From Seminavis robusta (lineage: Eukaryota; Bacillariophyta; Bacillariophyceae; Naviculales; Naviculaceae): DNA of 64,000 nt. The notes under the pieces were generated by a model that saw only the letters and a list, made by a program, of their open reading frames with translations, had not been told where the DNA came from and did not search any database. Location of the stretch: positions 1 to 64,000 of the forward strand of contig CAICTM010000387.1 of assembly GCA_903772945.1 (NCBI GenBank), in the 5' to 3' direction. This document shows, one piece after another, positions 47,701-59,573 of the stretch (within the stretch, counting starts at the first letter, position 1; each line of letters begins with the position of its first letter). The translations under genes and the position numbers were made by a program.

Positions 47701-49613
47701 ATGACGGAGCCAGCAGCCAAGACAGAGGAAGCTATTAGCAGTAGCAGCAGCACTAGTGCAGCCAATGATAATGTTCCCGCCACGGATCAATCGGATCAAT
47801 CGGCTCAAGAAGCCATCACCTCAATAATGTCCAACGCCACAGCGGCCAGTGTGGAGTCTCGACAAGTGTTGGCACTGCGTACAAATGATACCACTACGAC
47901 TCTCACCAATCCATGGAATGTATCACCAGCCGTCACGTCTTCTCAAAGTGAAGCATCCGAGACGAGGGTTCCCAAAGAACCCGACAACAAGATAGATCTG
48001 GTAGCAGCAGCGGCGGAACCATCCACGATGGTGGGGATCAAGAGATCCAATAGCAACCCAGCGCTGCTCCCACAACAAGCACAACAATGGCACCCACAGC
48101 AACCACAACAAGAAGAGCCCAGTATTCCACAAACGTTTTCGTTACCCGTCAGTGCCATGAACTACACACCAGCCCAAGGAGAACCCAATAAGGAAGCAGA
48201 AGATACCAAGGAAGTAAATCATGTCCGATTCAGTGACAGTACGGCAGCTCCAGATTCGGTTCCTCCCACACCCACCAACAACAACAAGAATAGTCATACT
48301 CATCTTACTGTGGATACCAGTGACTTGCAAGCTCTCAACTCTTCGGGCAGTGTCAGCACGGACTACCAAGAAGGAGGCCGACTCTGGCAAGCGGCACTGG
48401 AAGAGGCGGAGAAACGCAATGAAATCTTAGCCAACAAGAAAAAGACACGGAATCGAATTACCGAATCCATCATGGAACGAACACGGTCTAGGGCTGATCC
48501 CAATGCCTTGATTACCACATCCTCGACAGCCACACCCATTGGGGCAGGTAAGCTGACTGTTTCTTTGTTTGGAGCTTACTGGTACAGTGGTGGTGGTACT
48601 GACGACTTTTGTCATTCCCTCTTTTGCTTATTCGTTGTATCCATCCTTCAGGAAAACCGTCCTCCACCATGGTGTCACTGGGAGGCGACCACGAGAGTTC
48701 TTTCATTCTATCCACGGCACTTGCCAAGAAACGAGTCCGGGTAGTACAGTTGCTACTCATTGGACTGGTCGGACTCCTTCTAGGCTTGCTGGGAAACTTT
48801 TTTGTTTCCACTTCCTGCCACTTTGCGTCCGTCTCGATTACAGTAGGACAGAATGAACAAACCTTTGACTTTCATTTTGGTCTGTGGAAGTACTCTCCCA
48901 TTGACAGTGTCTTTCAGGGATATCCCTACTGCTACAAGTATGACCAAAACTATGCCGCCGAAGCACCCCTCGTGGCACGGGCTGCCAATATCACAGCCTT
49001 GCTAGCCGGTTTGATCTCCTTGAGTGTCTTGTGGTTGTATCTCATCTTTGGTACCACCAACAAGAGACGGTGGAAATGGGCCGTGCGAATGGCCATCTTT
49101 GCTGGATTGATACAACTGGGGACACTATACTTCTTCCTTGGAACGCTCTGCCAGGAATACTCTTGTCAACTGGGTCTTGGGGCCTACCTTTCCATGTTTA
49201 CCAGTGTGGTATGGTTTGTTCTGGCTATGGAAATGCAATATCACATGCCAGTGGCCATTTATGCCTCGTCGGGAGGTAGCGGTATGGCAGGACCTGCAGC
49301 CTTGGAAGAACCTCACGCCTTGGTGGCTCAAATGGAAATGACGTCTTGTATGGGTGACGTGACACGAGAGTATGTCACGAGAGTGACGGGCAAAGACAAG
49401 GACATGGATAATCTTCAGAACTTGTCACGGGCACAGCAACAGCAGCAGCGAAGAACACGACCCTCTCCCTGTGGATTGTATTCCCCCACCAATGCTTGTG
49501 GCTTTTACAATGGTGGCAACTATATACCGAGTCCAACCAAAGGGACCTATCAAGCCCCGGATCCAACTCTATTGGAAGAAGCATTGGCCACACCGAGTAG
49601 CCGGAATCAATAG
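47701..49613 (+). CDS. Four-helix membrane protein with long disordered N-terminus
   Basis: Exon 1 is 47701-48547 and exon 2 is 48652-49613 across a 104-bp GT-AG intron; 602 residues. Residues 1-290 are low complexity (Ser, Thr, Asn, Gln runs such as PQQAQQWHPQQPQQ) and probably disordered, with a helical EEAEKRNEILANKKK. Four hydrophobic segments follow: QLLLIGLVGLLLGLLGNFFV, AANITALLAGLISLSVLWLY, RMAIFAGLIQLGTLYFFLGT and LGAYLSMFTSVVWFVLAMEM. A Cys-containing loop (YPYCYKYDQ) lies between the first two. This tetraspan plan resembles claudin- or tetraspanin-like proteins in outline only. The C-terminal tail is Gln/Pro-rich. Function unknown. Confidence 0.78.
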
Positions 49614-50765
49614 CAAGACACAAGAGCGTGCAGTCCGTGGAGGCCTACGCACTCACACACATCTCCTTATCTCCGAGTTCCATTTACATTTCACTAACAA
49701 AGTAACGCTATAGAATGTTCTTTCATAGATGTTTTTACCGGAACGATACTAGTACCCTTACAAGAAAGTTCATTGTGTGAACGGTTCTGTTGGCCATACC
49801 GGTATCTGTGTGGACATTTGCAGGGACAATCCTATGTGCACTTACCAACGCTACCGGTAGCTGCTACTAGTAGAGGGGTAGCTAGCTACCACAGGGCTCA
49901 TGCCAAGCTGAAGATCAGAATCAAGTGGATTGGTTAAATCATTCTTCATGAAAATCTGCTGTGCTAGTGCTAGACGAAGCCGAGAAGAAGGTAAAGCGAC
50001 GCGTGCGATTTGAAGACAGTCACAAGTTGATCTGGACGGTTTTTGAGCCGTAGAGCTGCGTGTGTCGCAGTTTTTGAAGCAGCCAGCAACCGCCGAGTGT
50101 ACCCGCAACGCTTGCTGCCACAGAGGCCTAGCTACTTTGGACGACGATCTGCTGTCAGGCAATCTCCGCGGAGAATTGCAAACTTTGAAACCCTTTTACC
50201 AACTATTAAACACGATCCGAGCAGGAAGGTTCCATTTGGTACCGGTAGGGCTGTGAAGGATACAGATGTGGAAGTTTCTCCATAACTCTACGTTATCTGT
50301 TACAGAACTGCAACTACGAGTATACTTCAAACATCTTGGGCTAGCTAGTCTTCTAAAGTGCTTGTAGGAATCGTACGGTAGCCGAGGCAAAGGCAGCTTC
50401 CATAGATTGTCGGAAGTGCAGAAAGAAATGAACGCGCGACTGAAGATCCGCTTTACCACCGACAGAGACTCAAGAATACAGCGAGCTAGCTACTAGTAGT
50501 AGTAGATACACGGCTATTGGTACTCTTGCTTGTTTGTGTATGATGCCACTAATATAGTAGGAGTTTTCTACTTGTAAGCACTGCATTTGAGGTGCTGACT
50601 TGTTCGTTGCTACTTTCTCACACTTTTATACTGCTTCCAGTCAGCACGCACCAGGGACAATTGAGGAAAAATGATAGAGCTTATACAGTTTGACTTGTGA
50701 CACAAAGAAAGAACACCTAATCCAGGACAAGACACAAGATTTACCCAATAACTTCCTAAGAAAAG
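49614..50765. other. Intergenic, no supported gene
   Basis: Between the tetraspan and desaturase genes. It contains TACCGGTA words and CTAGCTAG words; short frames on both strands lack support. Confidence 0.5.
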
Positions 50766-52554
50766 TTACGGTTTCTTCTTCTGCTTGTTTTGAAACGGAT
50801 GCACTGCTGTGAATCCTTCTGCAATGGCAGCCTGCTGTCCTTCGCGGCCTTGGGCCAGCGGCGCTCCTTCAACCGGGTCAGCCAATGCTACAGCTCGGTA
50901 TGTTTCCCAGTTCATACGAAGGATTTCAAGTTCTCCGCTTTCGCGGTACCCTCCTTCAATGTTGTTATCTTCCGCAAATTTTTGAATGACTGGCTTGAGA
51001 GCCGGTAGCTTGCTTCTGGGCATGCTTGGAAAGAGATGATGCTCAATCTGGTACTGCATGCCGCCCCAAATCCAAGAGGAGATGGGGTTTGACATGACGA
51101 CGCTTCTAGTACACAAGAACTGTCTTGTGACGTGATCTGGAATGTACTCTGTGAACTTTTCTTCCGATTGATGAGTGGATGTCACGACAAAAGCCGAAAT
51201 GACACCGCTGAGAAAGACGGCCGGGATGAAGACTTGCAACGGAAAGAGCGCAAAAATGACCACGTAGTGAGCAAAGACGCTGTAGAGTTCACTCTGTGCA
51301 CCGGGGCGTTTCAACTCGAGGGCATGAAAGGCTGCCGTAAGAGAGTCGAATCTCCAAAGAGCAAAGAGGAAGGAAAAGGGGACCCAAAAGACGTAGTGCT
51401 GTACTCTGCGGAACCAAGAGTCTTGGCTTGGATCAGGTGCCCAGGTATATAGGATTGGATCCGTGGCCATGTCCTCGTCTACTCCAATCTCGTTGGCTGT
51501 GGCCGCGTCAAAATCAGGCAGTACAAGTGAGTGAGAGTGGGGGGAGGGTATCACATGAAAGATTGGACAAGCTCAGATACTTACTCAGTGCGTGATGTTT
51601 GTTGTGTTTATCCGACCACCATCGACCACTAAGGCCGGTAGTAAGGGGGAGAAAGTTCCTCATGGACTTGGAGAACTTGTCTAGACCGTGAATGTAATCA
51701 TGTCCGAGCCATCCTCCACCTACAAAGGACAATCCCAACAAGACAAAGGACACGAGTGGGATAGTCTTGGCCGTTGCCACAGCACCCAAGAAGAGACTGG
51801 CCCAGATGCTTAGTTGCATAACCTCGAATCCAACATCTCGTTCCCACCATCCTTCTGCCAGGAGCTTGTCAAAGAGTTCCCTAAATGCGATTTGTACATC
51901 GGAATCTGGCGCTGCATTTGCTTCCAATTCGGCCGCCACGTCGGCTTTTGCTTTGGGAAGACGTGTGGTCATTTGGCGACTGTGTGTACTGTGCAATCCA
52001 TCAATTATCTCTGTGGCGTCTCGTTTATCAAACCAATCCAACCAATGTGCACCAGCCGAATGAGCCCTTCTCCATTTGGTGACGTCATACCAAGTGCCTC
52101 GGTATCGAATGTTGACCAGTGTCGATGGTGGAGTCTTCTTTTGCTGTTGTGATGGCTTTGCCTGACTCTTTGTGCTATTATCTTGAATAGAAGATTGGTT
52201 GGGTGATGACAAGTTGTCGTCATTGGCACTCGAAGGAGGAGAATTGCCAGCTACCAGATCTTCGGTATCAGGGCTCTGGTCATTTTCGTACCCCAATGAG
52301 GTTGACGTTGGCAACCATGAGGATGTTGAGTGTGGCGTTCTGCTGCTACTGTAACTGCCTCTTGTCTGGATTGGCGTAATCCGTTGTGGTTGCACAAAAG
52401 ACTGAACCAGCGGCAAATGGGATGATGTTACCGCTAGCAATGATAACACAACTATAGTAGTTCTCCCAGACGATTGTCGAGGTCTCTGCCGTGATGCACT
52501 ATTAGTTTCCTCATGAGGCCTCCTGTTACGGCTCCTCCAAGCTGAGGACCTCAT
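50766..52554 (-). CDS. Plastid-targeted cytochrome b5-fusion front-end desaturase
   Basis: Exon 1 is 52554-51585 and exon 2 is 51496-50766 across an 88-bp GT-AG intron; 566 residues. The leader has a hydrophobic core (TTIVVLSLLAVTSSHLPLVQ) followed by SFVQPQ, an ASAFAP-like site. A disordered stretch leads to a cytochrome b5-like domain (NIRYRGTWYDVTKW) whose haem loop reads HSAG at about 165 instead of HPGG. The desaturase domain has the three His boxes: HDYIH (about 283), HNKHH (about 317) and QIEHH (about 473; Gln in place of His is the front-end signature). Such enzymes add a double bond between the carboxyl end and an existing one. A plastid lipid substrate is inferred from the leader. 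Confidence 0.87.
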
Positions 52555-53926
52555 GGTGGTGTGCTGTGGGGGATGATACCGGTGTAGCTCTTGCTGTACA
52601 GTACTGCACCGCACGGGGTATCTTAGAGACAGTAAAAAAATGATCTCAATTAGCGATGGCGCTTCGGCCGAGCAAGGCGTGCAAACCGAAACAATGTGTG
52701 CATGGCTGGAGCCGATGATTGCCTAATTACCACTTTGAACCATCGCAAGTTCGATTGGCCACCTCGCTTGAGTTCGTTTACCCCAGACCCGCGATATAGG
52801 GCTCCCATGGAACAAGGATTATATCTCCTGGGTCTGTGCATCCCACAGGTAGCTGTGACTCTGGGGACATGTATTAGCACGGCCAAATTTTGGATGGGGA
52901 ACCAGCAACCGATTGGAAGGCGGCAAACCGCATCCGAACAGCAATTTCTTGACTGCTTTCGGTCGCGAATTTCTGAAAGGCATAAACTTTCTAGAAATCC
53001 CTTCCTCGCTGGCCTTTCCATCTTCAATTTCTGTCCTGGCAATGCTAACCCAGAATGTGACATCCGAACGTTCTTAGAAAGGTGTGACAGCGACAGGGCT
53101 CAGGCTATCCTGGGACGAAGCAAGTGGTCAAGCTTACAGATTTGTCGCCCATTTGCCGGTCAAGGATTCTGGGGAAGCTTCCAGAGAGGCATAAAAGCAA
53201 GTGTGCGCGGTACCGAAGATCATGCTGGTACCGTACGGTACGGCCGGGCCGAAGCTCATGGAACTCCTGGCTACGGCACCCTGGACCGTCCACCCTGGAC
53301 CGGCCAATGGGGACTAAGCAGCAACACTTTTATGCTCAGGTTCACGTCCGTGCTATGGCGGCACCGTACGTTGAAGCGTTGAAACCCATGGTCCCTGAAG
53401 CCACAGAAAGCAACGGCGTGCCAAGATCCTGATGAGCCTGAGTAAGCAAGCAACTTTCCTATGAAGGCGACACGTGTAGAGGCTACTAAGAATCCTTGAC
53501 AAAATCTCGTCATGTACTGGTACCATAGAACAAAAGGAAGACTTAGAGTAGTACAAAGACACATAAAAGCCAAGTAGATTGTTGGTTGGATCTCTTCTAG
53601 TTCATCCCAAAGAAACAGGAAGACTGCACTGTGTGGGCAAACTTCTCTCGCGGCATTTACCGCTGCGAGGTTGAACTTCTCTTTGTTTGTAGGTATGGGC
53701 TTGGATCTTTTCCGGTTTTCCATTCCCGCTTACTGTATTGCATGCCCTATAATAAGGAAGGTCGTCTCGCCCGAAGGACGCTGATCTGTGCTCGAAGAAC
53801 GTTTGAGGTTGGCTTGATCCTATTCCCCGAACATACAGTTGCCCTGAATTGCGCTGACTTCGACAAAAACCGCATACCCTTCATTGCACCTGAGTTTCGT
53901 TGCATTCACGCACTGATTCGATTCAT
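52555..53926. other. Intergenic, one long unsupported frame
   Basis: A 228-codon forward frame (52696-53382) and a 150-codon reverse frame (53271-53723) overlap. Neither shows a domain, signal peptide or splice structure, and both composition and overlap suggest chance. This is not called as a gene. Confidence 0.4.
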
Positions 53927-55853
53927 TCATGCACTCGTCGTTTTCCCCGTGCGGACAATGGGTGTTGGGTTTCGGAAATTGGAGTCTGTTTTCACACTCA
54001 GGTAGAACAATACCAGACCAACAAAGCAAAGATCCACTCCAGCAGCGTACAGAAACGTCCAGACAGTTCCAACCTTTGACTGCAACTTTCCTCCAATGAT
54101 AGCTCCCAGGGACTGCCCGAGACCACCGTACATGGCATTCAAGAACATCAACTGTGGTGCATGACGGTAGAACAAAAACGAACAGTACAAAGGTGTCGAT
54201 GAGACAACCGACTTCCAACGCAACGCAATCCAATCCAATCCAACATTGCCGTGCCATTCAATCGTATGGTTGTTTATCTTGACTTACCATGGTAGCATGC
54301 AACCCGGGCGGTGAAATACGATGTGCATAGATTGTGCCAGTACTCCAAAAGGCGGCAAATGTGATTCCACGCAATGCTTCCGCGGGCAACCCATGCAGTG
54401 GGTGTCTCATGGAGGCGTAAATGGCAAATCGAACCACATAGCTGAGCAAGCTAGCCACCAACACTCGATCGGCTCCCAACTTTTGGGTCAGAGACCCCGA
54501 GAACCAAAACATGGGAGCTCCTGCAATGCTGGATACCAGACGACTCAAACCCATGTCCTTGCCACTGCCACCCACTTCACGAATGCGTACATAGGCAAAG
54601 TTTTCAATGACACCACTGGAAACACCCACCACGAAAATCAAAAAGAAAAAGAAGAGGGCATCTCCATTGTGAACCAATAGATTCAAACCTTCTTGTATGA
54701 GAGCCCCTCCTTTTCCTCCTTCACTACCATTCTTTGGTTTGTCCAGCTGTTTTTGTTGTTGTTGTTTCTCGACTTTGGCATCCTTGTCCAGTTGTTGGAA
54801 CTTGAGAATGGCTAGCCACGTTGGAATCGACAGTGCCGCATGGGTCAAAAACAGCAATCGATACCCCGTGATGGCCTGCCAGAACTTATCGGCAACGGAA
54901 ATGAATTTCTGCACCGCCATTGGAAGTTTGGCAATGGATTCGGTCCAACTGGCTGGAATGGATGTGGCAGTACTGGATATGACTCCCTTGCTTCGACTGA
55001 GCAATACACCGACTCCACTGCTACCCAAGCCAAAGCCCATTTGACCCCATAATCGGAGTCTCCCATAGCGAGATTGATCGTGAATGTGGTCCATGACCAT
55101 GGAATCAATCAAGGATTTGACGGGTGCATTGAACAAGGCTGTCAGGAACACCATGATCATAATGTAGCGATAATCATGACTTGCCGCCACTAGCAATTGT
55201 CCCACGAGGGATACCAAAAAGGTCACCTTTAAGATGGCAAAGGGTGCCTGTGTTTGATCGGCAACGAGTCCCCAAAAGGGAGCCACAATAAAGGTCGTCA
55301 GGGGCTTGACGGCCCCCAACATTCCAATAATCTGTCCACCATGTCCCAGAGAATGATAATAGACGGGTAGATAGGGAAGTAGGGCTCCCAGGGAGGAATA
55401 ATAGGAGAGAAACAGAATCCGAATCAGGAACAAGATTTGTGGATCATCCTCTTCCTGCTGTGGGGGAGAAACTTGGTGATTATTTTCGTCTTTCGTTGTC
55501 AGTTCGGTTGACGGACTAACTTTGTTTTCATTGGGAATTGGGTGATGTTCCGGATTATTTGGCTTGGCAGCAGGAGATGCCTGTTCTTGTGGCTTGTCGC
55601 TGGGATTGGCCTGAATGGCACTGGCAATCAGACTGGTCGCCACGGCTGGAGATGCCGTGCTTCCACCACCTCGACAGCTCAACATCCAATGTCTGCTGCA
55701 GGATGATAAGGACAGAAGAGGCTTCTCTCGAACGGGCCCCCAGGCATGCGTTGCGCGGGGAATGAGCAGAAACACAAAAAGACCGAGGGCCCAAGGGCGA
55801 TCCCGTCTGTGGGTACATTGTTGTTGGTTTATTCTCAAAAGCATGTCTGTCAT
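53927..55853 (-). CDS. MFS transporter, MFSD6-like
   Basis: Exon 1 is 55853-54288 and exon 2 is 54151-53927 across a 136-bp GT-AG intron; 596 residues. The N-terminus is a signal-like sequence (WALGLFVFLLIPRATHA) followed by WGP, similar to a plastid-import site, then a disordered region. About 12 hydrophobic segments follow, including LFLSYYSSLGALLPYLPVYY, GMLGAVKPLTTFIVAPFWGL, RYGRLRLWGQMGFGLGSSGV and, in the second half, FFFFLIFVVGVSSGVIENFA. The R-x-G-R-x-R-L-W-G loop and the PLTTFIVAPFWGLVAD segment are typical of the MFSD6/LacY-like group. Exon 2 adds the last two helices (LMFLNAMYGGLGQSLGAIIG). The substrate is unknown. Confidence 0.83.
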
Positions 55854-55954
55854 CTTCTCTACCTCTTTTTTCTTTTGACGAGGAAGAGTATTACTTGGGA
55901 CTACGCAAAGATTCGGATCGGTGGCAGTGGTCTTGTCTTTCTGGATTCAATTCC

Positions 55955-56299
55955 TTAACAATTAGTTGTGGTAGCTTGTGTGACCGGATCACGAAAAGCT
56001 GCACTGGATGCCGGCTGATTCACACTGGACTCGACTCTGGTGGGCTTGCTAACAAGATCCCTCTTGCAATGAAAGACAACCTGGTTGTACCGATGGATGC
56101 ACCTCCCTGATGGGAAACTTATTCTGAGATGATGCTTCTCTTGGCTTGATGGAAAATGAGGCAAAACGATTGGGACGAGAAGCAACGGCATTTTCGGAAC
56201 AACCGCCTGACGAGGGACAGATTTCATTGGTGCAGCAGGGTTCGGAAGGGCAATTCCACGCGGAGCTGATTCCAAAAATTCGTTTTGGGGACTCGACAT
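55955..56299 (-). CDS. Doubtful small hypothetical protein
   Basis: A 114-residue frame ends 101 bp upstream of the MFS gene start, on the same strand. It begins MSSPQNEFLESAPRGIALPN and contains a Pro- and Leu-rich middle (VPKMPLLLVPIVLPHF). No domain, signal peptide or homologue is recognised. It may be real or part of the MFS 5' region. Confidence 0.25.
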   Translation of the reverse strand: MSSPQNEFLESAPRGIALPNPAAPMKSVPRQAVVPKMPLLLVPIVLPHFPSSQEKHHLRISFPSGRCIHRYNQVVFHCKRDLVSKPTRVESSVNQPASSAAFRDPVTQATTTNC

Positions 56300-57054
56300 G
56301 ATCTCGAATGATGAATCAATGATCAATCTAAAGCTACCCTTCCTGTTCCCTCTCCTCCTCTAGCTAGGTCGGTGGTTTGGCACTAGCTAGTCTAGCAAGC
56401 TCTATCTGGAAGCTTACCGGGTAGCTACCGCTCCTAGCTAGGAGATAGATGTTTAATATTCAATAGCTAATGACGGCATGAGATGCAAAAGAGGAAGTGT
56501 GACAGCACTACTGAGCAATCAAAGATATGGGGGCTAGAGTGGGAAAACGTGCAATCTTAACCACCAACCGAGAATCGAATCGCAGGGACCCTTTTAATAA
56601 AATTGAAGTGCCATGAAGGAGAAGGAGTAGGTTGGGTGTGCAGGGCTACCGAACATACCGTATTTGAGCACCATTGTCATCTTCTCTCAGAGGAGGTACG
56701 ATCCCAGTAACGCTTCGCACCACGTGGGATGGACTTCCAGCTCTGCTGGTTGGCTTCAAAGATCCAACGGATACGAACCCGAACTCCAACTGAACACAGC
56801 TCGGAAGACCACATCGGGTGGTCCACGGTCAACAATTCAGTTTCGTTGTCATCCTTGTGGATACCCTACCGTACCGAGTGAGAGTCCTTTGCTGCTTGGT
56901 TGATCCATCCATAGTCTCGAAGGAATACCCGTCGCTTTATTAGTGGTGCTGGGATCCAACTATTACCGGTAGGATTGCTGGTGGGTGCCAAACAAAAAGA
57001 GTAGACAATCTCATTGTACGAATCTAGAGCAAAAACTGATCGTGGAAGAAGAAA
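56300..57054. other. Intergenic, no gene seen
   Basis: Contains CTAGCTAG words near 56360-56440, a GAGAATCGAATCG run near 56570 and TACCGGTAGG near 56964. It holds the promoter of the prolyl hydroxylase gene at 57055. Confidence 0.5.
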
Positions 57055-59134
57055 ATGACCCTTGGAAGAACCGTCCAGTTGGGACTCTTGCAGGCCGTAG
57101 TGTTCTTTTTGGCCTTGAGTGCGGCGCAGGAATGTGATTCCAGTGGAAATTGTGATGCTCATGAGCGATGCAAAGCGTGGGTTGGTAAGTCTCAAGACAT
57201 AGATGAGATAGATGGGGTATTATTGTTTGCTGTCATCATCTGCTCTAACTAATTGGTCTTGTCTTTTATTACGAATTCATCACAGAGGAAGGCGAGTGCG
57301 TCAGGTGAGTTTGTTTGGGTTCTCAAGCATGTATCTAGCTAGCTAGCCACGGTAGAAGGCCAGTTTTCCTCATGACAATTAATTTTCCGTCTCGATTGAT
57401 TGATTAGAAACCGAGCCTACATGGCCAAGCATTGCCCTGTGGCTTGCAAAGACGATCCCAACAAAAATGTCAAATTCACCAGTGAATGCAAGGATTTGCA
57501 TCCACGATGTCCCGTATGGAGAGATTTGGGAGAATGTGAGGAAAATCCAGGGGATATGACTCGATACTGCAGAAAAAGCTGCAAAAAGTGCAAGGAAGAC
57601 CAAGAAGCAGAAGAAGACGACGATGGGTGTGCCGACAAGAATGATAATTGTCCCTTTTGGGCATCCAAAGGGGAATGCCAGGCAAATCCTGGATACATGG
57701 AGGTGAATTGTCCCAAGAGCTGCAATGCCTGTGAAAAAGTCTATGGTAAAAAGCCACGAAAATTGGAAGCCGCTGGCACTTCCGATGATCGTAGAAAAGA
57801 GCGGCTGTTGGACTGGAGTGAAGAGGTGGGAGTGCGACAAAGTGCTGTAGGATCCGAAACAGAAAACACATTGCTCAGGATTGTAGCTTCCAAAAAATAC
57901 TGGGAAGGAGAGGCACATGAAGCCTTGCCTAAAGATCTGATTGCCCGGTGTCGCAATCTTCATGAGTTATGTACCTTCTGGGCTTACTTGGGTAGGTTTG
58001 TTTTCTATTGTTGAAAAGGTACATCCGTGCATTCGTTTCCATGCAAATTGAGGTTCGCTCAACTTTTTCCTTCCTTGCTGTGTGCTGTGGGATTGCTCTG
58101 ATACAGGTGAATGTGAAAAGAACCCGGCATACATGGTAAGTTGGTTCATTCTTTATGATATGACGAGACGATTTTCGTAAAATGATGCTTTGGTTCCTCA
58201 ACTTGTGCCTTTTTGTGGGGTTGCTTTGGAATAGGCTACAAATTGCGGACCAGCTTGCCACTCTTGCCATCTCATTGATATCAAAACACGTTGTCCACCC
58301 CTTGAAGATGCCAGGCCTGGGCTTCGACCTGGGGCACTCAACAAAATGTTCGAACGGATTGTCAGAACAGCTCCTGGAAACAACACGGAGGACTCCTGGA
58401 CTGATGATGTCAAACAAAGCATGGAGGAACTAGGGACGCCGCCTTACACTGTCACGGTACACTCTCGTCCCAGTGAAGAACCAGCCACAGATGTAGACCC
58501 TGTCTTGGACAAATCGCTGCCACCTTGGGTGATTACATTCGACAATTTCATGACAGACGAGGAGTGTGAGGCAATGATTCAGCTAGGTTACAAATATGAA
58601 TACAAACGATCTGAGGATGTGGGAGAGGAGAAGGCTGATGGGACCTTTGGATCTGTAAAAAGCTCTCGGCGTACTTCAGAAAATGCATGGTGCTCTAGCC
58701 ACGGTGGTTGTCGTGCTGAAGAAATCCCCAGTCGTATTCATGAACGAATTTCCAGGGTGATGGATATTCCGGCAGTGAACAGTGAAGACTTCCAGATCTT
58801 GAGATATGAAAAGAATCAGTTCTATCGAACACACCATGACTACATCCCACACCAAAAGGACAGACAGTGCGGACCACGCATTCTTACTTTCTTCATGTAC
58901 TTGAGCGATGTGGAAAAGGGTGGAGGTACAAACTTTCCTCAACTAGACATCACAGTCCAGCCCAAGAGAGGCAGGGCGTTGCTATGGCCCAGTGTCTATG
59001 ATTCGGATCCCATGAAGATGGATTCTAGGTTTTACCACCAGGCATTGTCAGTCGAGGAAGGCACCAAGTATGCCTTTAATGGCTGGATTCATATGTATGA
59101 CTACGTGGAGCCACAAGCCACAGGATGCAACTAG
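57055..59134 (+). CDS. Prolyl 4-hydroxylase with four ShKT domains
   Basis: Five exons: 57055-57184, 57286-57304 (19 bp), 57408-57991, 58107-58135 (29 bp) and 58235-59134; introns 101, 103, 115 and 99 bp; 553 residues. A signal peptide (LLQAVVFFLALSAAQ) precedes four ShKT domains: CDAHERCKAWVEEGECVRNR.., CKDLHPRCPVWRDLGECEEN.., CADKNDNCPFWASKGECQAN.. and CRNLHELCTFWAYLGECEKN... The micro-exons restore domains 1 and 4; without them the Cys pattern fails. The catalytic domain has ILRYEKNQFYRTHHDYIPHQ (H-x-D), GGGTNFPQLDITVQPKRGRA, a distal His (RFYHQALS) and Lys (EEGTKYAFNGWIH). It should hydroxylate proline in secreted proteins. It is a paralogue of the gene at 43328-44966, which has two ShKT domains. 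Confidence 0.9.
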
Positions 59135-59573
59135 TTGGATTAACTGCAACAATTCGCTCCTTGGGCTTCAGTGCTTGGCCTCAACAACAATTCGATTCGA
59201 AGAGCAGTAACGATGAAAATTCTATTAGAGAACAACGATTAGAAACAGAAGAACACTGTTGGATTGCCATTGCGCTTTAGGGGCTTGATCTATCTGTCTA
59301 GGGACAGAATCTTTTCTACCAAGCTAGCCAGCTAGAGTAGTGAAACTGGGCGTAGCCCCTTCGGGCAACTGTCGGACAAAAGACAACTCTCATGTCTTCT
59401 CAGATATGGCTTGTGACTCAGTGAACCCTGGAAACTACAACAGCTATTGGTTGGTCCCCTTCAGAAGAGAGCTCTTCGGTTACCCTTCTAATAAGGCTAC
59501 CCGTATTTGCTAGCTAGCAGGATTCATAGTGAACCCTTGAAAATGCATGGTCGTTCGCGGAGACCACTGCAGG
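59135..59573. other. Intergenic between convergent genes
   Basis: Between the ShKT-prolyl hydroxylase and MON2 3' ends; contains CTAGCTAG words, no gene. Confidence 0.5.

Noticed and set aside
52696-53382. 228-codon forward open frame
   Set aside because: No domain, signal peptide or splice structure; overlaps an equally long reverse frame; composition looks like intergenic DNA.
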